In this document: in pieces, positions 1-5,057 of the stretch
How positions within the stretch are numbered: position 1 is the stretch's first letter
How the letters are laid out: every line of letters begins with the position of its first letter
From: Microbacteriaceae bacterium
Lineage (GTDB): Bacteria; Actinomycetota; Actinomycetes; Actinomycetales; Microbacteriaceae
NCBI GenBank assembly: GCA_026785785.1
Contig: JAJAZI010000032.1
Coordinates: 1-5,564, forward strand
Length of the DNA stretch: 5,564 nt
Direction: 5' to 3'
Program-made: the position numbers and the translations under genes
Notes under the pieces: model-generated
The model's database searches: none
The model's input: the letters and a program-made list of their open reading frames with translations, nothing else
Told to the model about the DNA's origin: nothing

Positions 1-224
1 AGACGATCAAGCTGTACTCGCTCGTCGTGTTGCTCGCGCTGACCGCCGGCACGATTCTCGGCGGCATCGTGGGCACCCTGCTCTCGGTGCCGATCACCGC
101 CGTCGCCTGAGCGATTATCAAGTCGTGGAACGAGCCGCTGGCGGCCACGGATCTCGCCCGCGTCAGGGAACTCCAGCCCGAGCCCGAGCCGAAGCGGGGC
201 TCGCGAGCGCTCGACGCGAGGTGA
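1..224 (+). pseudogene. 3' end of AI-2E family transporter gene, interrupted by in-frame TGA
   Basis: The frame starting at base 3 reads into a very hydrophobic stretch rich in Leu, Val and Gly (TAGTILGGIVGTLLSVPITA), which matches the last membrane segments of AI-2E/PerM-type transporters, polytopic inner-membrane proteins linked to export of autoinducer-2 or other small solutes. The frame meets TGA at 108-110, directly after PITAVA. In this family the next residue is usually Trp, and TGG to TGA is a single change. Beyond the stop the same frame stays open for 37 codons with high GC3 and reads as a normal hydrophilic tail (AIIKSWNEPL, then a Glu/Pro-rich end) to a second stop at 222-224. I therefore read this as a premature nonsense codon that removes the cytoplasmic tail and possibly the end of the last helix. 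A sequencing error is possible. The 5' part lies outside the window. The gene converges on the kinase-like gene with about 20 nt between them and no clear terminator. Confidence 0.7.
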
Positions 225-244
225 CTCGCTAGGAGCCCACCAGT

Positions 245-877
245 TCAGGCCAACCGCACCTCGTGATCGGCGCGGGCAGCGGTGCGTTCGATCAGCTGGG
301 CGTTGGTCTCGTCGGGCCCGAGTGCCCAGGCTCCAGCATCCGCAGCGGACTTGCCGTACCGCTCGTGCCGCGCGACGAGCCGGGCGAGTCGGATGTCGCG
401 CTCGAGCCCCACGAACAGGGCCAGGTCGAGCAGTGGCGCGACCCGCTGCCAGCCGCCCTGATCGTGCAGCAGGTAGTTGCCCTCGACGACGATGACGCGG
501 CGGTCGCCGGCGATCGAGACGGTGCCGGGGGTGGCCTCCTCGACCTCGCGGTCGAAGCCGGGTGCGGCAACGCTGCCGCCGTCGGCGCGCAGGTGCTCGA
601 GCAGCGCAACGAAACCGTCGACGTCGAAGGTGTCCGGCGCGCCCATCCGGTCGCGCCGGCCGAGCTCGACGAGCCGGGACTGCGGCAGGTGGAACCCGTC
701 CATCGAGACGAGCTGCGCGCTCGCGGAGAGGGCGTTCAGGTGGGCGACGAGTGCTTCGCCCACGGTGGACTTGCCCGCGCCGGGGGATCCGACGACGCCA
801 ACGATGGTGCGCTGGACCGGCCGGGCCGCGGCAGTGATCACGGCCGCGATCTCGTCAACGCTGCGGAGGATCGCCAT
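245..877 (-). CDS. Nucleoside/nucleotide kinase family protein (uridine/pantothenate kinase-like P-loop)
   Basis: The 210-residue product has the layout of the P-loop kinases related to uridine kinase and pantothenate kinase (the PRK09270/YggC/FrcK-like group), soluble enzymes that transfer phosphate from ATP to a small substrate. Visible motifs are a Walker A loop GSPGAGKS (residues 30-37), MDGFH (59-63, likely catalytic Asp60), FDREVEEATPG (108-118), a Walker B-like VEGNYLL (131-137) and an Arg-rich lid RLVARHERYGKSAADAGAW (166-184). The length fits the family. The frame is open up to 970, but the extra 31 residues are low-complexity, cross an inverted repeat and add nothing to the domain, so the ATG at 877 (MAILRSVDEI) is preferred. 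It has no strong Shine-Dalgarno sequence. The substrate cannot be read from the sequence: a sugar, a nucleoside or pantothenate are all possible. It lies 129 nt downstream of the hydrolase gene on the same strand, so cotranscription is possible but not shown. Confidence 0.85.
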   Translation of the reverse strand: MAILRSVDEIAAVITAAARPVQRTIVGVVGSPGAGKSTVGEALVAHLNALSASAQLVSMDGFHLPQSRLVELGRRDRMGAPDTFDVDGFVALLEHLRADGGSVAAPGFDREVEEATPGTVSIAGDRRVIVVEGNYLLHDQGGWQRVAPLLDLALFVGLERDIRLARLVARHERYGKSAADAGAWALGPDETNAQLIERTAARADHEVRLA

Positions 878-929
878 GAGGCCAGTCTGCCGGGCGTCGC
901 GCGCGCTCCGGGGCCGAATACTCGCCCAA

Positions 930-979
930 TACGCAGTAGTGGCTGCTGAGGTCGCGACTTCAACGACCACTACTGCGTA
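930..979. repeat. 13-bp perfect inverted repeat in the hydrolase-kinase gap
   Basis: TACGCAGTAGTGG (930-942) is matched exactly by CCACTACTGCGTA (967-979), with 24 nt between the arms. The spacer holds a further small stem (GGTCG at 950-954 with CGACC at 964-968) that competes with the outer arm, and a GTCGCGAC palindrome at 951-958. On the minus strand, the direction of the flanking genes, the structure follows the hydrolase stop and precedes the kinase start. No T-tract follows on either strand, so it is not a classical intrinsic terminator. It could be a REP-like repeat, a regulator site or an mRNA hairpin. The repeat itself is certain; its role is unknown. Confidence 0.8.
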
Positions 980-1006
980 GGCGGCGTGATTTCCGGCCGG
1001 CGTGGG

Positions 1007-1744
1007 TCACGGCCGTGACCCGAAGTCCAGCCCGGGAGCCGAGTCGAACACGAACTCCGCCCACAGCCGATAGCCGAGCGAGCTCGGGTGGAACTCGTCG
1101 CTCGCGAAGAAGCCCTCGACATAGGGCGGCGGCGTCGGAATCGCGATGACACCCTCGAGGTCGCCCACGGCCAGACGGGCACCCATGTCGAGGCTCCCGG
1201 CGTGCCGGGCGAGGGTCGCCCGCAGCGGCTCGGGCAGCAGCGCGAAGCGGTCGAACCTGGGCATGAGCGACACGAGAATGGCGGCTCCCGGCGACGCCGC
1301 ACGCAGGGCCAGCACGATCGCCCGCACGTCGCGGGTGAACGCCGCGCGCGAGCGCAGGCCGAGCGCGTCGTTCGCGCCGATGGTCAGCAGGGCAAGGTCG
1401 AAGGGAACGGATGCCGCTTCGCCGACGAGTCGGTCGAGCACGTCCTTCGCTGTGGCGCCATTCTCACCGGTCGCGCGCCACGTCGTGCCGCGCTGCCAGC
1501 GCTCGGCAATCTGGTGTGCGATCCAGCCCGGGAGCGCCTCGTCCTGGGTCTCGGCGCCGACGCCCGCGGCCGTCGAGTCGCCCAGCACGAGAAGCCGCAG
1601 CGGGTCGGCCCCCGCCCGGAATCCGGTCCACGGTAGGGCGGCATCCGGAAGTCTCGGGGTGTCCCGGCGCAGCTGCCGCGCCTGCGTCACGAGCACCGGC
1701 GCAAGCGGGAGAGCGGCCAGCCGGGTGAACTGAAAGGACTTCAC
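1007..1744 (-). CDS. SGNH/GDSL-family hydrolase
   Basis: The 245-residue product carries the four blocks of SGNH hydrolases, esterases or lipases that use a Ser-His-Asp triad on ester bonds of lipids, polysaccharides or other acyl groups. Block I is VLGDSTAAGVG with nucleophile Ser57; a block II-like GENGATA (93-99) supplies an oxyanion Gly; block III is GAND with Asn125; block V is DEFH with Asp216 and His219. The family usually acts on small esters, but the substrate here is not evident. The start chosen is GTG at 1744, because it overlaps the stop of the upstream VOC gene as GTGA, the usual sign of translational coupling. A TTG at 1777 would add 11 residues (MAQPHQGNLDD) with no domain support. 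The N terminus has a short hydrophobic stretch (residues 9-19, LAALPLAPVLV) but no convincing cleavage site, so location is uncertain. No key catalytic residue appears to be missing. Confidence 0.9.
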   Translation of the reverse strand: MKSFQFTRLAALPLAPVLVTQARQLRRDTPRLPDAALPWTGFRAGADPLRLLVLGDSTAAGVGAETQDEALPGWIAHQIAERWQRGTTWRATGENGATAKDVLDRLVGEAASVPFDLALLTIGANDALGLRSRAAFTRDVRAIVLALRAASPGAAILVSLMPRFDRFALLPEPLRATLARHAGSLDMGARLAVGDLEGVIAIPTPPPYVEGFFASDEFHPSSLGYRLWAEFVFDSAPGLDFGSRP

Positions 1745-2691
1745 GTCGTCGAGGTTACCCTGATGAGGTTGCGCCAAGGATCGTCGAAGCTGAGCGTCTG
1801 CCCGTCGTGGCTGACCTCGTGCCCGAACCGGGTGAGCCGCTCCCCGACGGCGCCGAGGCCCTCGGCATCCGGTACCACGATGTTCACGACTCCGAGCCCG
1901 AGCGCCCTCGTGCGCGGGCCGGCGCCGCGACTATTCCAGGTGTTCATTGCCATGTGGTGGTGGTATCCGCCCGCGCTCACGAACAGCGCTTGGTCGCCGA
2001 ACTGCACGGTCGCCTCGAAGCCGAGCCGGTCGACGTAGAACTCGCGTGCGGTGGTGATGTCGCCGACACGCAGGTGCACGTGGCCAACGGTGGCGCCTGC
2101 CGCGGCGGCAATGCCAGCGCCCGCGCTCACCGTGCTCGCGCTGCCAGCATTCGCGCTCCCGGCGCCCGCGCTCACCGTGCTCGCGCTGCCGGCGGAAGCG
2201 GATGCTCCCTCCCGCAGGTTCGCGCCCAGGTACGCGGTTGGGTCGAGCGGCAGGGTCGCCATCTGGATCTGGCCGTCGGTCCAGGTCCAGTCGGAACGGG
2301 CCCGATCGAAATACAGCTCGACCCCGTTGCCCTCGGGGTCATCGAAGTAGAAGGCCTCGCTCACGAGGTGGTCGGCGCTGCCGGTGAACGCACCGGGCGT
2401 CGCGGTCGCGATGGAGTAGACGGATGCCGCGAGGCTCGCCCTCGTCGGGAAGAGGATGGCGGTGTGGAACAGCCCCGCCGAGCGCTGTGCTGCGTGGGTC
2501 AGGTCGGGCGCGTGCTCGAGCACGACAAAAGGAGTGGCTCCCCGGCCGAGGGAGACAGTCGGGCCGGCCGCGGAGATCACGTCGAGCAGCACCGCGTCGC
2601 GATACCAGCGCGTCATCGCATCGAGGTCGGAGACGAGCAGGGTGACGGTGCCCATCCTGGTGTCGGCGGCAAGCAGATCATCCGTCCTCAT
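1741..2691 (-). CDS. Two-domain VOC family protein (glyoxalase/extradiol dioxygenase fold, CatE-like)
   Basis: The 316-residue product has two VOC domains. Domain 1 spans about residues 13-135 (GTVTLLVSDLDAMTRWYRD at the start, FYFDDPEGNGVELYFDR near the end). Domain 2 spans about 201-314 (VGHVHLRVGDITTAREFYVD to SFDDPWRNLIRV). This arrangement resembles CatE-type catechol 2,3-dioxygenases and related ring-cleavage or glyoxalase-like enzymes of the cytoplasm. In domain 2 the first two metal ligands are plausible (His204 in GHVH; His244-246 in YHHHMA), but the expected Glu is Arg311, while domain 1 keeps Glu125 at the matching place. Activity is therefore doubtful. The domains are joined by an Ala/Gly/Ser linker (161-200) that contains a duplicated unit. 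ATG at 2691 gives the family-like opening MRTDDLLAADTRMGTV; the open frame continues to 3042, but those codons overlap the divergent DUF4397 gene and lie upstream of the predicted promoter. The gene is first in a minus-strand unit with the hydrolase. Confidence 0.85.
   Translation of the reverse strand: MRTDDLLAADTRMGTVTLLVSDLDAMTRWYRDAVLLDVISAAGPTVSLGRGATPFVVLEHAPDLTHAAQRSAGLFHTAILFPTRASLAASVYSIATATPGAFTGSADHLVSEAFYFDDPEGNGVELYFDRARSDWTWTDGQIQMATLPLDPTAYLGANLREGASASAGSASTVSAGAGSANAGSASTVSAGAGIAAAAGATVGHVHLRVGDITTAREFYVDRLGFEATVQFGDQALFVSAGGYHHHMAMNTWNSRGAGPRTRALGLGVVNIVVPDAEGLGAVGERLTRFGHEVSHDGQTLSFDDPWRNLIRVTSTT
2117..2190. repeat. 29-bp direct repeat, 45-bp period, in the VOC interdomain linker
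   Basis: Bases 2117-2145 and 2162-2190 are identical over 29 positions. The 45-bp offset is exactly 15 codons, so the repeat stays in frame and gives the peptide AGSASTVSAGAG twice. It lies within a flexible Ala/Gly/Ser linker between the two VOC domains and looks like a recent tandem duplication. Confidence 0.9.
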
Positions 2692-2718
2692 GACCGATTC
2701 AACCGCCCCGGCCGCGGC

Positions 2719-2748
2719 AATATTTCGCCGTGTCGTCCCGTCTCTCAA
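2719..2748 (-). promoter_or_regulatory. Candidate sigma-70-type promoter for the VOC-hydrolase unit
   Basis: On the minus strand TTGAGA (2748-2743) and AATATT (2724-2719) are separated by 18 nt, matching the consensus boxes in 5 of 6 and 4 of 6 positions. It lies in the most AT-rich part of the window and would start RNA near 2712, about 20 nt before the ATG at 2691. This also argues against upstream start codons. The assignment is inferred from sequence only. Confidence 0.5.
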
Positions 2749-2766
2749 AGAATTTTCCATTCGGGT

Positions 2767-2796
2767 GCATCCAAATCGGGGGCCGCGACAGAAGTA
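2767..2796 (+). promoter_or_regulatory. Candidate ECF-type promoter upstream of the DUF4397 gene
   Basis: GCATCC (2767-2772) followed after 18 nt by GAAGTA (2791-2796) is spaced like a -35/-10 pair and lies about 55 nt before the GTG start. No good sigma-70 pair is seen on this strand. GCATCC resembles the CCATCC -35 known for SigK-type ECF promoters, and an ECF sigma gene lies downstream in the same gene group, so control by that factor is possible. The match is weak and GCATCC is a common word in this DNA. Confidence 0.3.
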
Positions 2797-2820
2797 GTTC
2801 ATGTAAGCGCAAATTCCACC

Positions 2821-2834
2821 GCCCGCTCGCGGGC
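2821..2834 (+). promoter_or_regulatory. Small GC hairpin just before the DUF4397 ribosome binding site
   Basis: GCCCG and CGGGC pair around the loop CTCG (GCCCGCTCGCGGGC). It ends 6 nt before the AGGAG at 2841-2845, so it would sit in the leader RNA and could influence access of ribosomes or mRNA stability. Such short GC stems also arise by chance in DNA of this composition. Confidence 0.3.
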
Positions 2835-2851
2835 TCGAACAGGAGTACATC

Positions 2852-3685
2852 GTGAAATCACGTCTCGCAGCCGGCGGAGCCGCCGGAGCAGTTCTCATCG
2901 CAGCACTTGCCGTCCCCATGTCTGCCACAGCCGCCGAGGGCGACGCCCAGCTCTCGGTGCTCCACGGCATCCCCGGGGTGACCGTCGACGTCTGGGTGGA
3001 CGGCGATCTCACCCTCGACGACTTCGCGCCGGGCACCCTCACCGACCCGCTGATGCTCGCCCCCGCGACCTACTCCGTCGCGATCACCGCATCGGACGCG
3101 ACGTCGGCCACCGACAAGGTCGTCCTCGGCCCGATCGACCTGCCACTCGCGACCAACGGCAACTACACCGCCGTTGCGCACCTTGACGCAGCGGGCGAGT
3201 CGGCAGCGGCGTTCTTCACGAACGACGTCTCGACGACCGCCGCCGGCGAAGGCCGACTCACCGTGCGCCACGTGGCCGCGGCACCTGCAGTCGACATCCT
3301 CGCGGGTGACGCGCCCGTCATCGAGGGTCTCGAGAACCCCGACGAGAAGATCCTGAACCTGCCCGCAGGCGTCGTCCCGGCATCCGTCGTCGCCGCCGGC
3401 ACCACCGAGCCGGCACTTCTCGGCCCGGCCGATGTCAACGTTGCGGAAGGTGTGAACACCATCGTCTACGCCTACGGCAGCCTCGACGGCGACACGCTCG
3501 CGCTCGCGATCCAGACGATCGACGGGCTCCACACTCCGCCGGCGGGAATCCCGGCGGGCCAGACCGGCGCTGCAGCAGCTGCCGAGACGGCGCAGTCCAC
3601 CTGGATCGGCCTCGGAGCTTTCGGGCTGCTCCTCGCCGCCGCGGGCGCGCTGTTCGCCACCCGTCGGACCGCCGCGCGCCGCTAG
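2852..3685 (+). CDS. Secreted DUF4397 domain protein with C-terminal membrane anchor
   Basis: The start is the GTG at 2852, 6 nt after AGGAG (2841-2845). The 277-residue product has a clear Sec signal peptide (residues 1-28: KSR, a hydrophobic core, then SATAA), so it is exported. The rest is beta-rich and matches DUF4397, an uncharacterised surface domain related in style to fasciclin-like adhesive proteins. Two related halves can be seen: LSVLHGIPGVTVDVWVDG (34-51) and LTVRHVAAAPAVDILAG (136-152), each followed by an LPAG/LAPAT-like strand. The C terminus has an Ala/Gly-rich spacer (229-248), one hydrophobic segment (251-269) and the basic end RRTAARR. This is the shape of a sortase substrate, but no LPXTG is present; the nearest candidate, IPAGQTG (233-239), is not a recognised motif. 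It may stay anchored by the helix. The sortase gene follows after 43 nt. Function is unknown; a role in surface structure or adhesion is inference. Confidence 0.85.
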   Translation: MKSRLAAGGAAGAVLIAALAVPMSATAAEGDAQLSVLHGIPGVTVDVWVDGDLTLDDFAPGTLTDPLMLAPATYSVAITASDATSATDKVVLGPIDLPLATNGNYTAVAHLDAAGESAAAFFTNDVSTTAAGEGRLTVRHVAAAPAVDILAGDAPVIEGLENPDEKILNLPAGVVPASVVAAGTTEPALLGPADVNVAEGVNTIVYAYGSLDGDTLALAIQTIDGLHTPPAGIPAGQTGAAAAAETAQSTWIGLGAFGLLLAAAGALFATRRTAARR

Positions 3686-3715
3686 GCGATCGGATCCACG
3701 GATGATAAAGGGCAT

Positions 3716-3723
3716 GGGAGGGG
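3716..3723 (+). promoter_or_regulatory. Ribosome binding site fixing the sortase start
   Basis: GGGAGGGG lies 5 nt before the ATG at 3729 and within or after the earlier in-frame ATGs at 3702 and 3714, so it favours the ATG at 3729, the start that also gives a clean lipoprotein signal peptide. Confidence 0.7.
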
Positions 3724-3728
3724 TTGGC

Positions 3729-4358
3729 ATGAGATCCGCACTGATACTCGTGCTGACCCTTCCCATGCTCGTTGGCTGTGCTGCCGCCGGGGCGCCCGTC
3801 GCCTCGGCGGCACCAGAACCCTCGCCCTCGCCGTCGTCCTCGTCGGCGGCCGTTCCGGAGATCGGGACCAGGGACGCGAGCATCGGCAGCGCGCAGACCG
3901 CCGCACCGGTCGCCCCCGTGCGGCTGACGATCCCCGAACTCAACATCGACATGCGGGTCGACGCCATGGGCCTCGACGGCGACGGCGCCATGGCGCTGCC
4001 CGACAATGCGTCGGATGCCGGCTGGTACAAGTTCGGCCCGGGCGTCGCCAACGATGCCGGAGCCACCGTCATGGCGGCGCACGTCGATTCCCGGCACGAC
4101 GGAATCGGCCCGTTCAGCCGACTGAAGGACGCGTCACCGGGAAGCACCATCTCGGTGGCCGGCAGCGACGGTTCGACCGTCGACTATCTGGTGACCGAGG
4201 TGCGGTCGGTTGGCAAGATCGACGCCCCGATGGCGGAGGTGTTCGACCGGTCAGGCGATCCGCGGCTCACCCTAGTGACCTGCGGCGGCGAATTCGACTC
4301 GAGCACCGGCCACTACATCGATAACATCATCCTCACCGCCATACCGGCCGGTACGTGA
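3729..4358 (+). CDS. Class F-like sortase with lipoprotein signal peptide
   Basis: Sortases are extracytoplasmic Cys transpeptidases that cut a sorting signal and join the surface protein to the cell wall. This 209-residue product has a sortase domain at about 62-206: LTIPELNIDMRVDAMGLD (66-83), catalytic His118 in MAAHVDS, and catalytic Cys185 in LTLVTCGGEFD. The short length, CGG..FD and HYxDN pattern fit the actinobacterial class F group. The Arg that normally follows the Cys by about 12-13 residues is Ile197 (GHYIDN); Arg179 lies before the Cys. The N terminus (MRSALILVLTLPMLVGC) ends in a lipobox LVGC with Cys17, suggesting a lipid anchor in place of the usual membrane helix, followed by a Pro/Ser-rich spacer (29-40) typical of surface proteins. 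The frame is open from 3702, but the strong ribosome site supports 3729. The preceding gene is a likely substrate or partner. A 12-bp palindrome (4342-4353) overlaps the end of the gene. Confidence 0.85.
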   Translation: MRSALILVLTLPMLVGCAAAGAPVASAAPEPSPSPSSSSAAVPEIGTRDASIGSAQTAAPVAPVRLTIPELNIDMRVDAMGLDGDGAMALPDNASDAGWYKFGPGVANDAGATVMAAHVDSRHDGIGPFSRLKDASPGSTISVAGSDGSTVDYLVTEVRSVGKIDAPMAEVFDRSGDPRLTLVTCGGEFDSSTGHYIDNIILTAIPAGT

Positions 4359-4436
4359 CATGTTCGTGGCGTTCGTCAAGCTGTCGGGCATTGCTACTGA
4401 GCGGGTGGCGTGTTTCGGCCAATTGGAGATACCGTG

Positions 4437-5057
4437 ATGGAGGGCACCACGCCGATCGTGGCGCCAGCCCCGTATCGACCAGCCGCCAGGATCCCCGTGA
4501 CTGATTTGCTGCAGGATGACGACCAAGCGTCGCTGACCGCTGAATTCATGGCGGGCAGCGAACGTGCGCTTGCGGAGATGTACGAGAGATGGGCGCGGCT
4601 TGTCTACGGAATGGCCCTCCGCTCGCTCGGCGACGTGACCGAGGCCGAAGACGTTACTCAAAAGGTCTACGTCTCGGCCTGGCTCGGGCGGCACACGTTC
4701 GATCCGACTCGCGCGCGGCTGGCCGCCTGGCTCGTCGGGATCGCGAAGAACACCATCGCCGACGCGCACGCGAAGTCGGCGCGCGACCGTCGCAACCGCG
4801 AGGCGATCATCGCGACACTCGACGACGACGTGATCGACTGGTCGGAAGATGTCGCCGATCGGCTCGTCATCGCCGACGAGCTCGCACTGCTTCCCGAAGG
4901 CCCACGCAAGGTCATGCACCTCGCGTTCTACGACAACCTCACCCATGCTCAGGTATCGGCCAGACTGAATATGCCGCTCGGCACGGTGAAAAGTCATATC
5001 CGTCGAAGTCTTGACCGGCTCCGAACACGATTGGAGGTGAATGACGATGAACAGTGA
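4437..5057 (+). CDS. ECF-type RNA polymerase sigma factor
   Basis: The 206-residue product directs RNA polymerase to a specific promoter set. Region 2 is at about residues 43-115: ALAEMYERWARLVYGMALRS, then GDVTEAEDVTQKVYVSAW with the core-binding and -10-recognising helices. Region 4 is at about 146-200 and contains a helix-turn-helix, LTHAQVSARLNMPLGTVKSH (168-187), for the -35 box. The absence of regions 1 and 3 and the length are typical of ECF (group IV) factors. The short N-terminal tail (1-30) is poorly defined. GGAG at 4425-4428 lies 8 nt before this ATG; the adjoining GTG at 4434 is an alternative, and the frame is open back to a GTG at 4410. It is 78 nt after the sortase, in a gap where I see no convincing promoter, so transcription from the DUF4397-sortase unit is possible. 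The next gene, an anti-sigma factor, overlaps it by 11 nt. Confidence 0.92.
   Translation: MEGTTPIVAPAPYRPAARIPVTDLLQDDDQASLTAEFMAGSERALAEMYERWARLVYGMALRSLGDVTEAEDVTQKVYVSAWLGRHTFDPTRARLAAWLVGIAKNTIADAHAKSARDRRNREAIIATLDDDVIDWSEDVADRLVIADELALLPEGPRKVMHLAFYDNLTHAQVSARLNMPLGTVKSHIRRSLDRLRTRLEVNDDEQ
5033..5039 (+). promoter_or_regulatory. Ribosome binding site for the anti-sigma factor inside the sigma gene
   Basis: GGAGGTG lies within the last codons of the sigma gene. It is a normal distance from ATG 5047 (9 nt after GGAGG) but too close to the in-frame ATG at 5041, so it favours 5047. Placement inside the sigma gene supports coupled production of the two proteins. Confidence 0.65.

Larger units (their letters stand above)
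2692..2851. other. Divergent intergenic region, VOC / DUF4397
   Basis: This is the only divergent promoter region in the window. It contains an AT-richer block (about 2715-2760) than the flanking genes, the two promoter candidates, and the leader hairpin. I see no tRNA or obvious palindromic operator in it. Confidence 0.7.

Noticed and set aside
878..970. N-terminal extension of the kinase-like protein to 970
   Set aside because: The extra codons run through the 13-bp inverted repeat and add a low-complexity stretch before the P-loop domain.
2101..2200. Direct repeats as a possible CRISPR array
   Set aside because: There are only two copies, they are in frame within a gene with a 16-bp interval, and no cas genes are present.
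2692..3042. N-terminal extension of the VOC protein by 117 residues
   Set aside because: The extension would cross the divergent promoter region and the start of the DUF4397 gene, and the added residues show no domain; the ATG at 2691 gives a family-like start.
1807..3186. 459-codon open frame on the plus strand
   Set aside because: It runs antisense to the VOC gene and then out of frame through the DUF4397 start; the product is Arg/Ala-rich without any recognisable domain.
2858..4150. 430-codon open frame on the minus strand
   Set aside because: It is antisense to the DUF4397 and sortase genes, has low-complexity Arg/Gly/Asp-rich content, no domain and no start signal; long antisense frames are common in high-GC DNA.
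4342..4353. 12-bp palindrome TACCGGCCGGTA as a terminator
   Set aside because: It lies inside the last codons of the sortase gene, has no loop or T-tract, and is short enough to occur by chance in GC-rich DNA.
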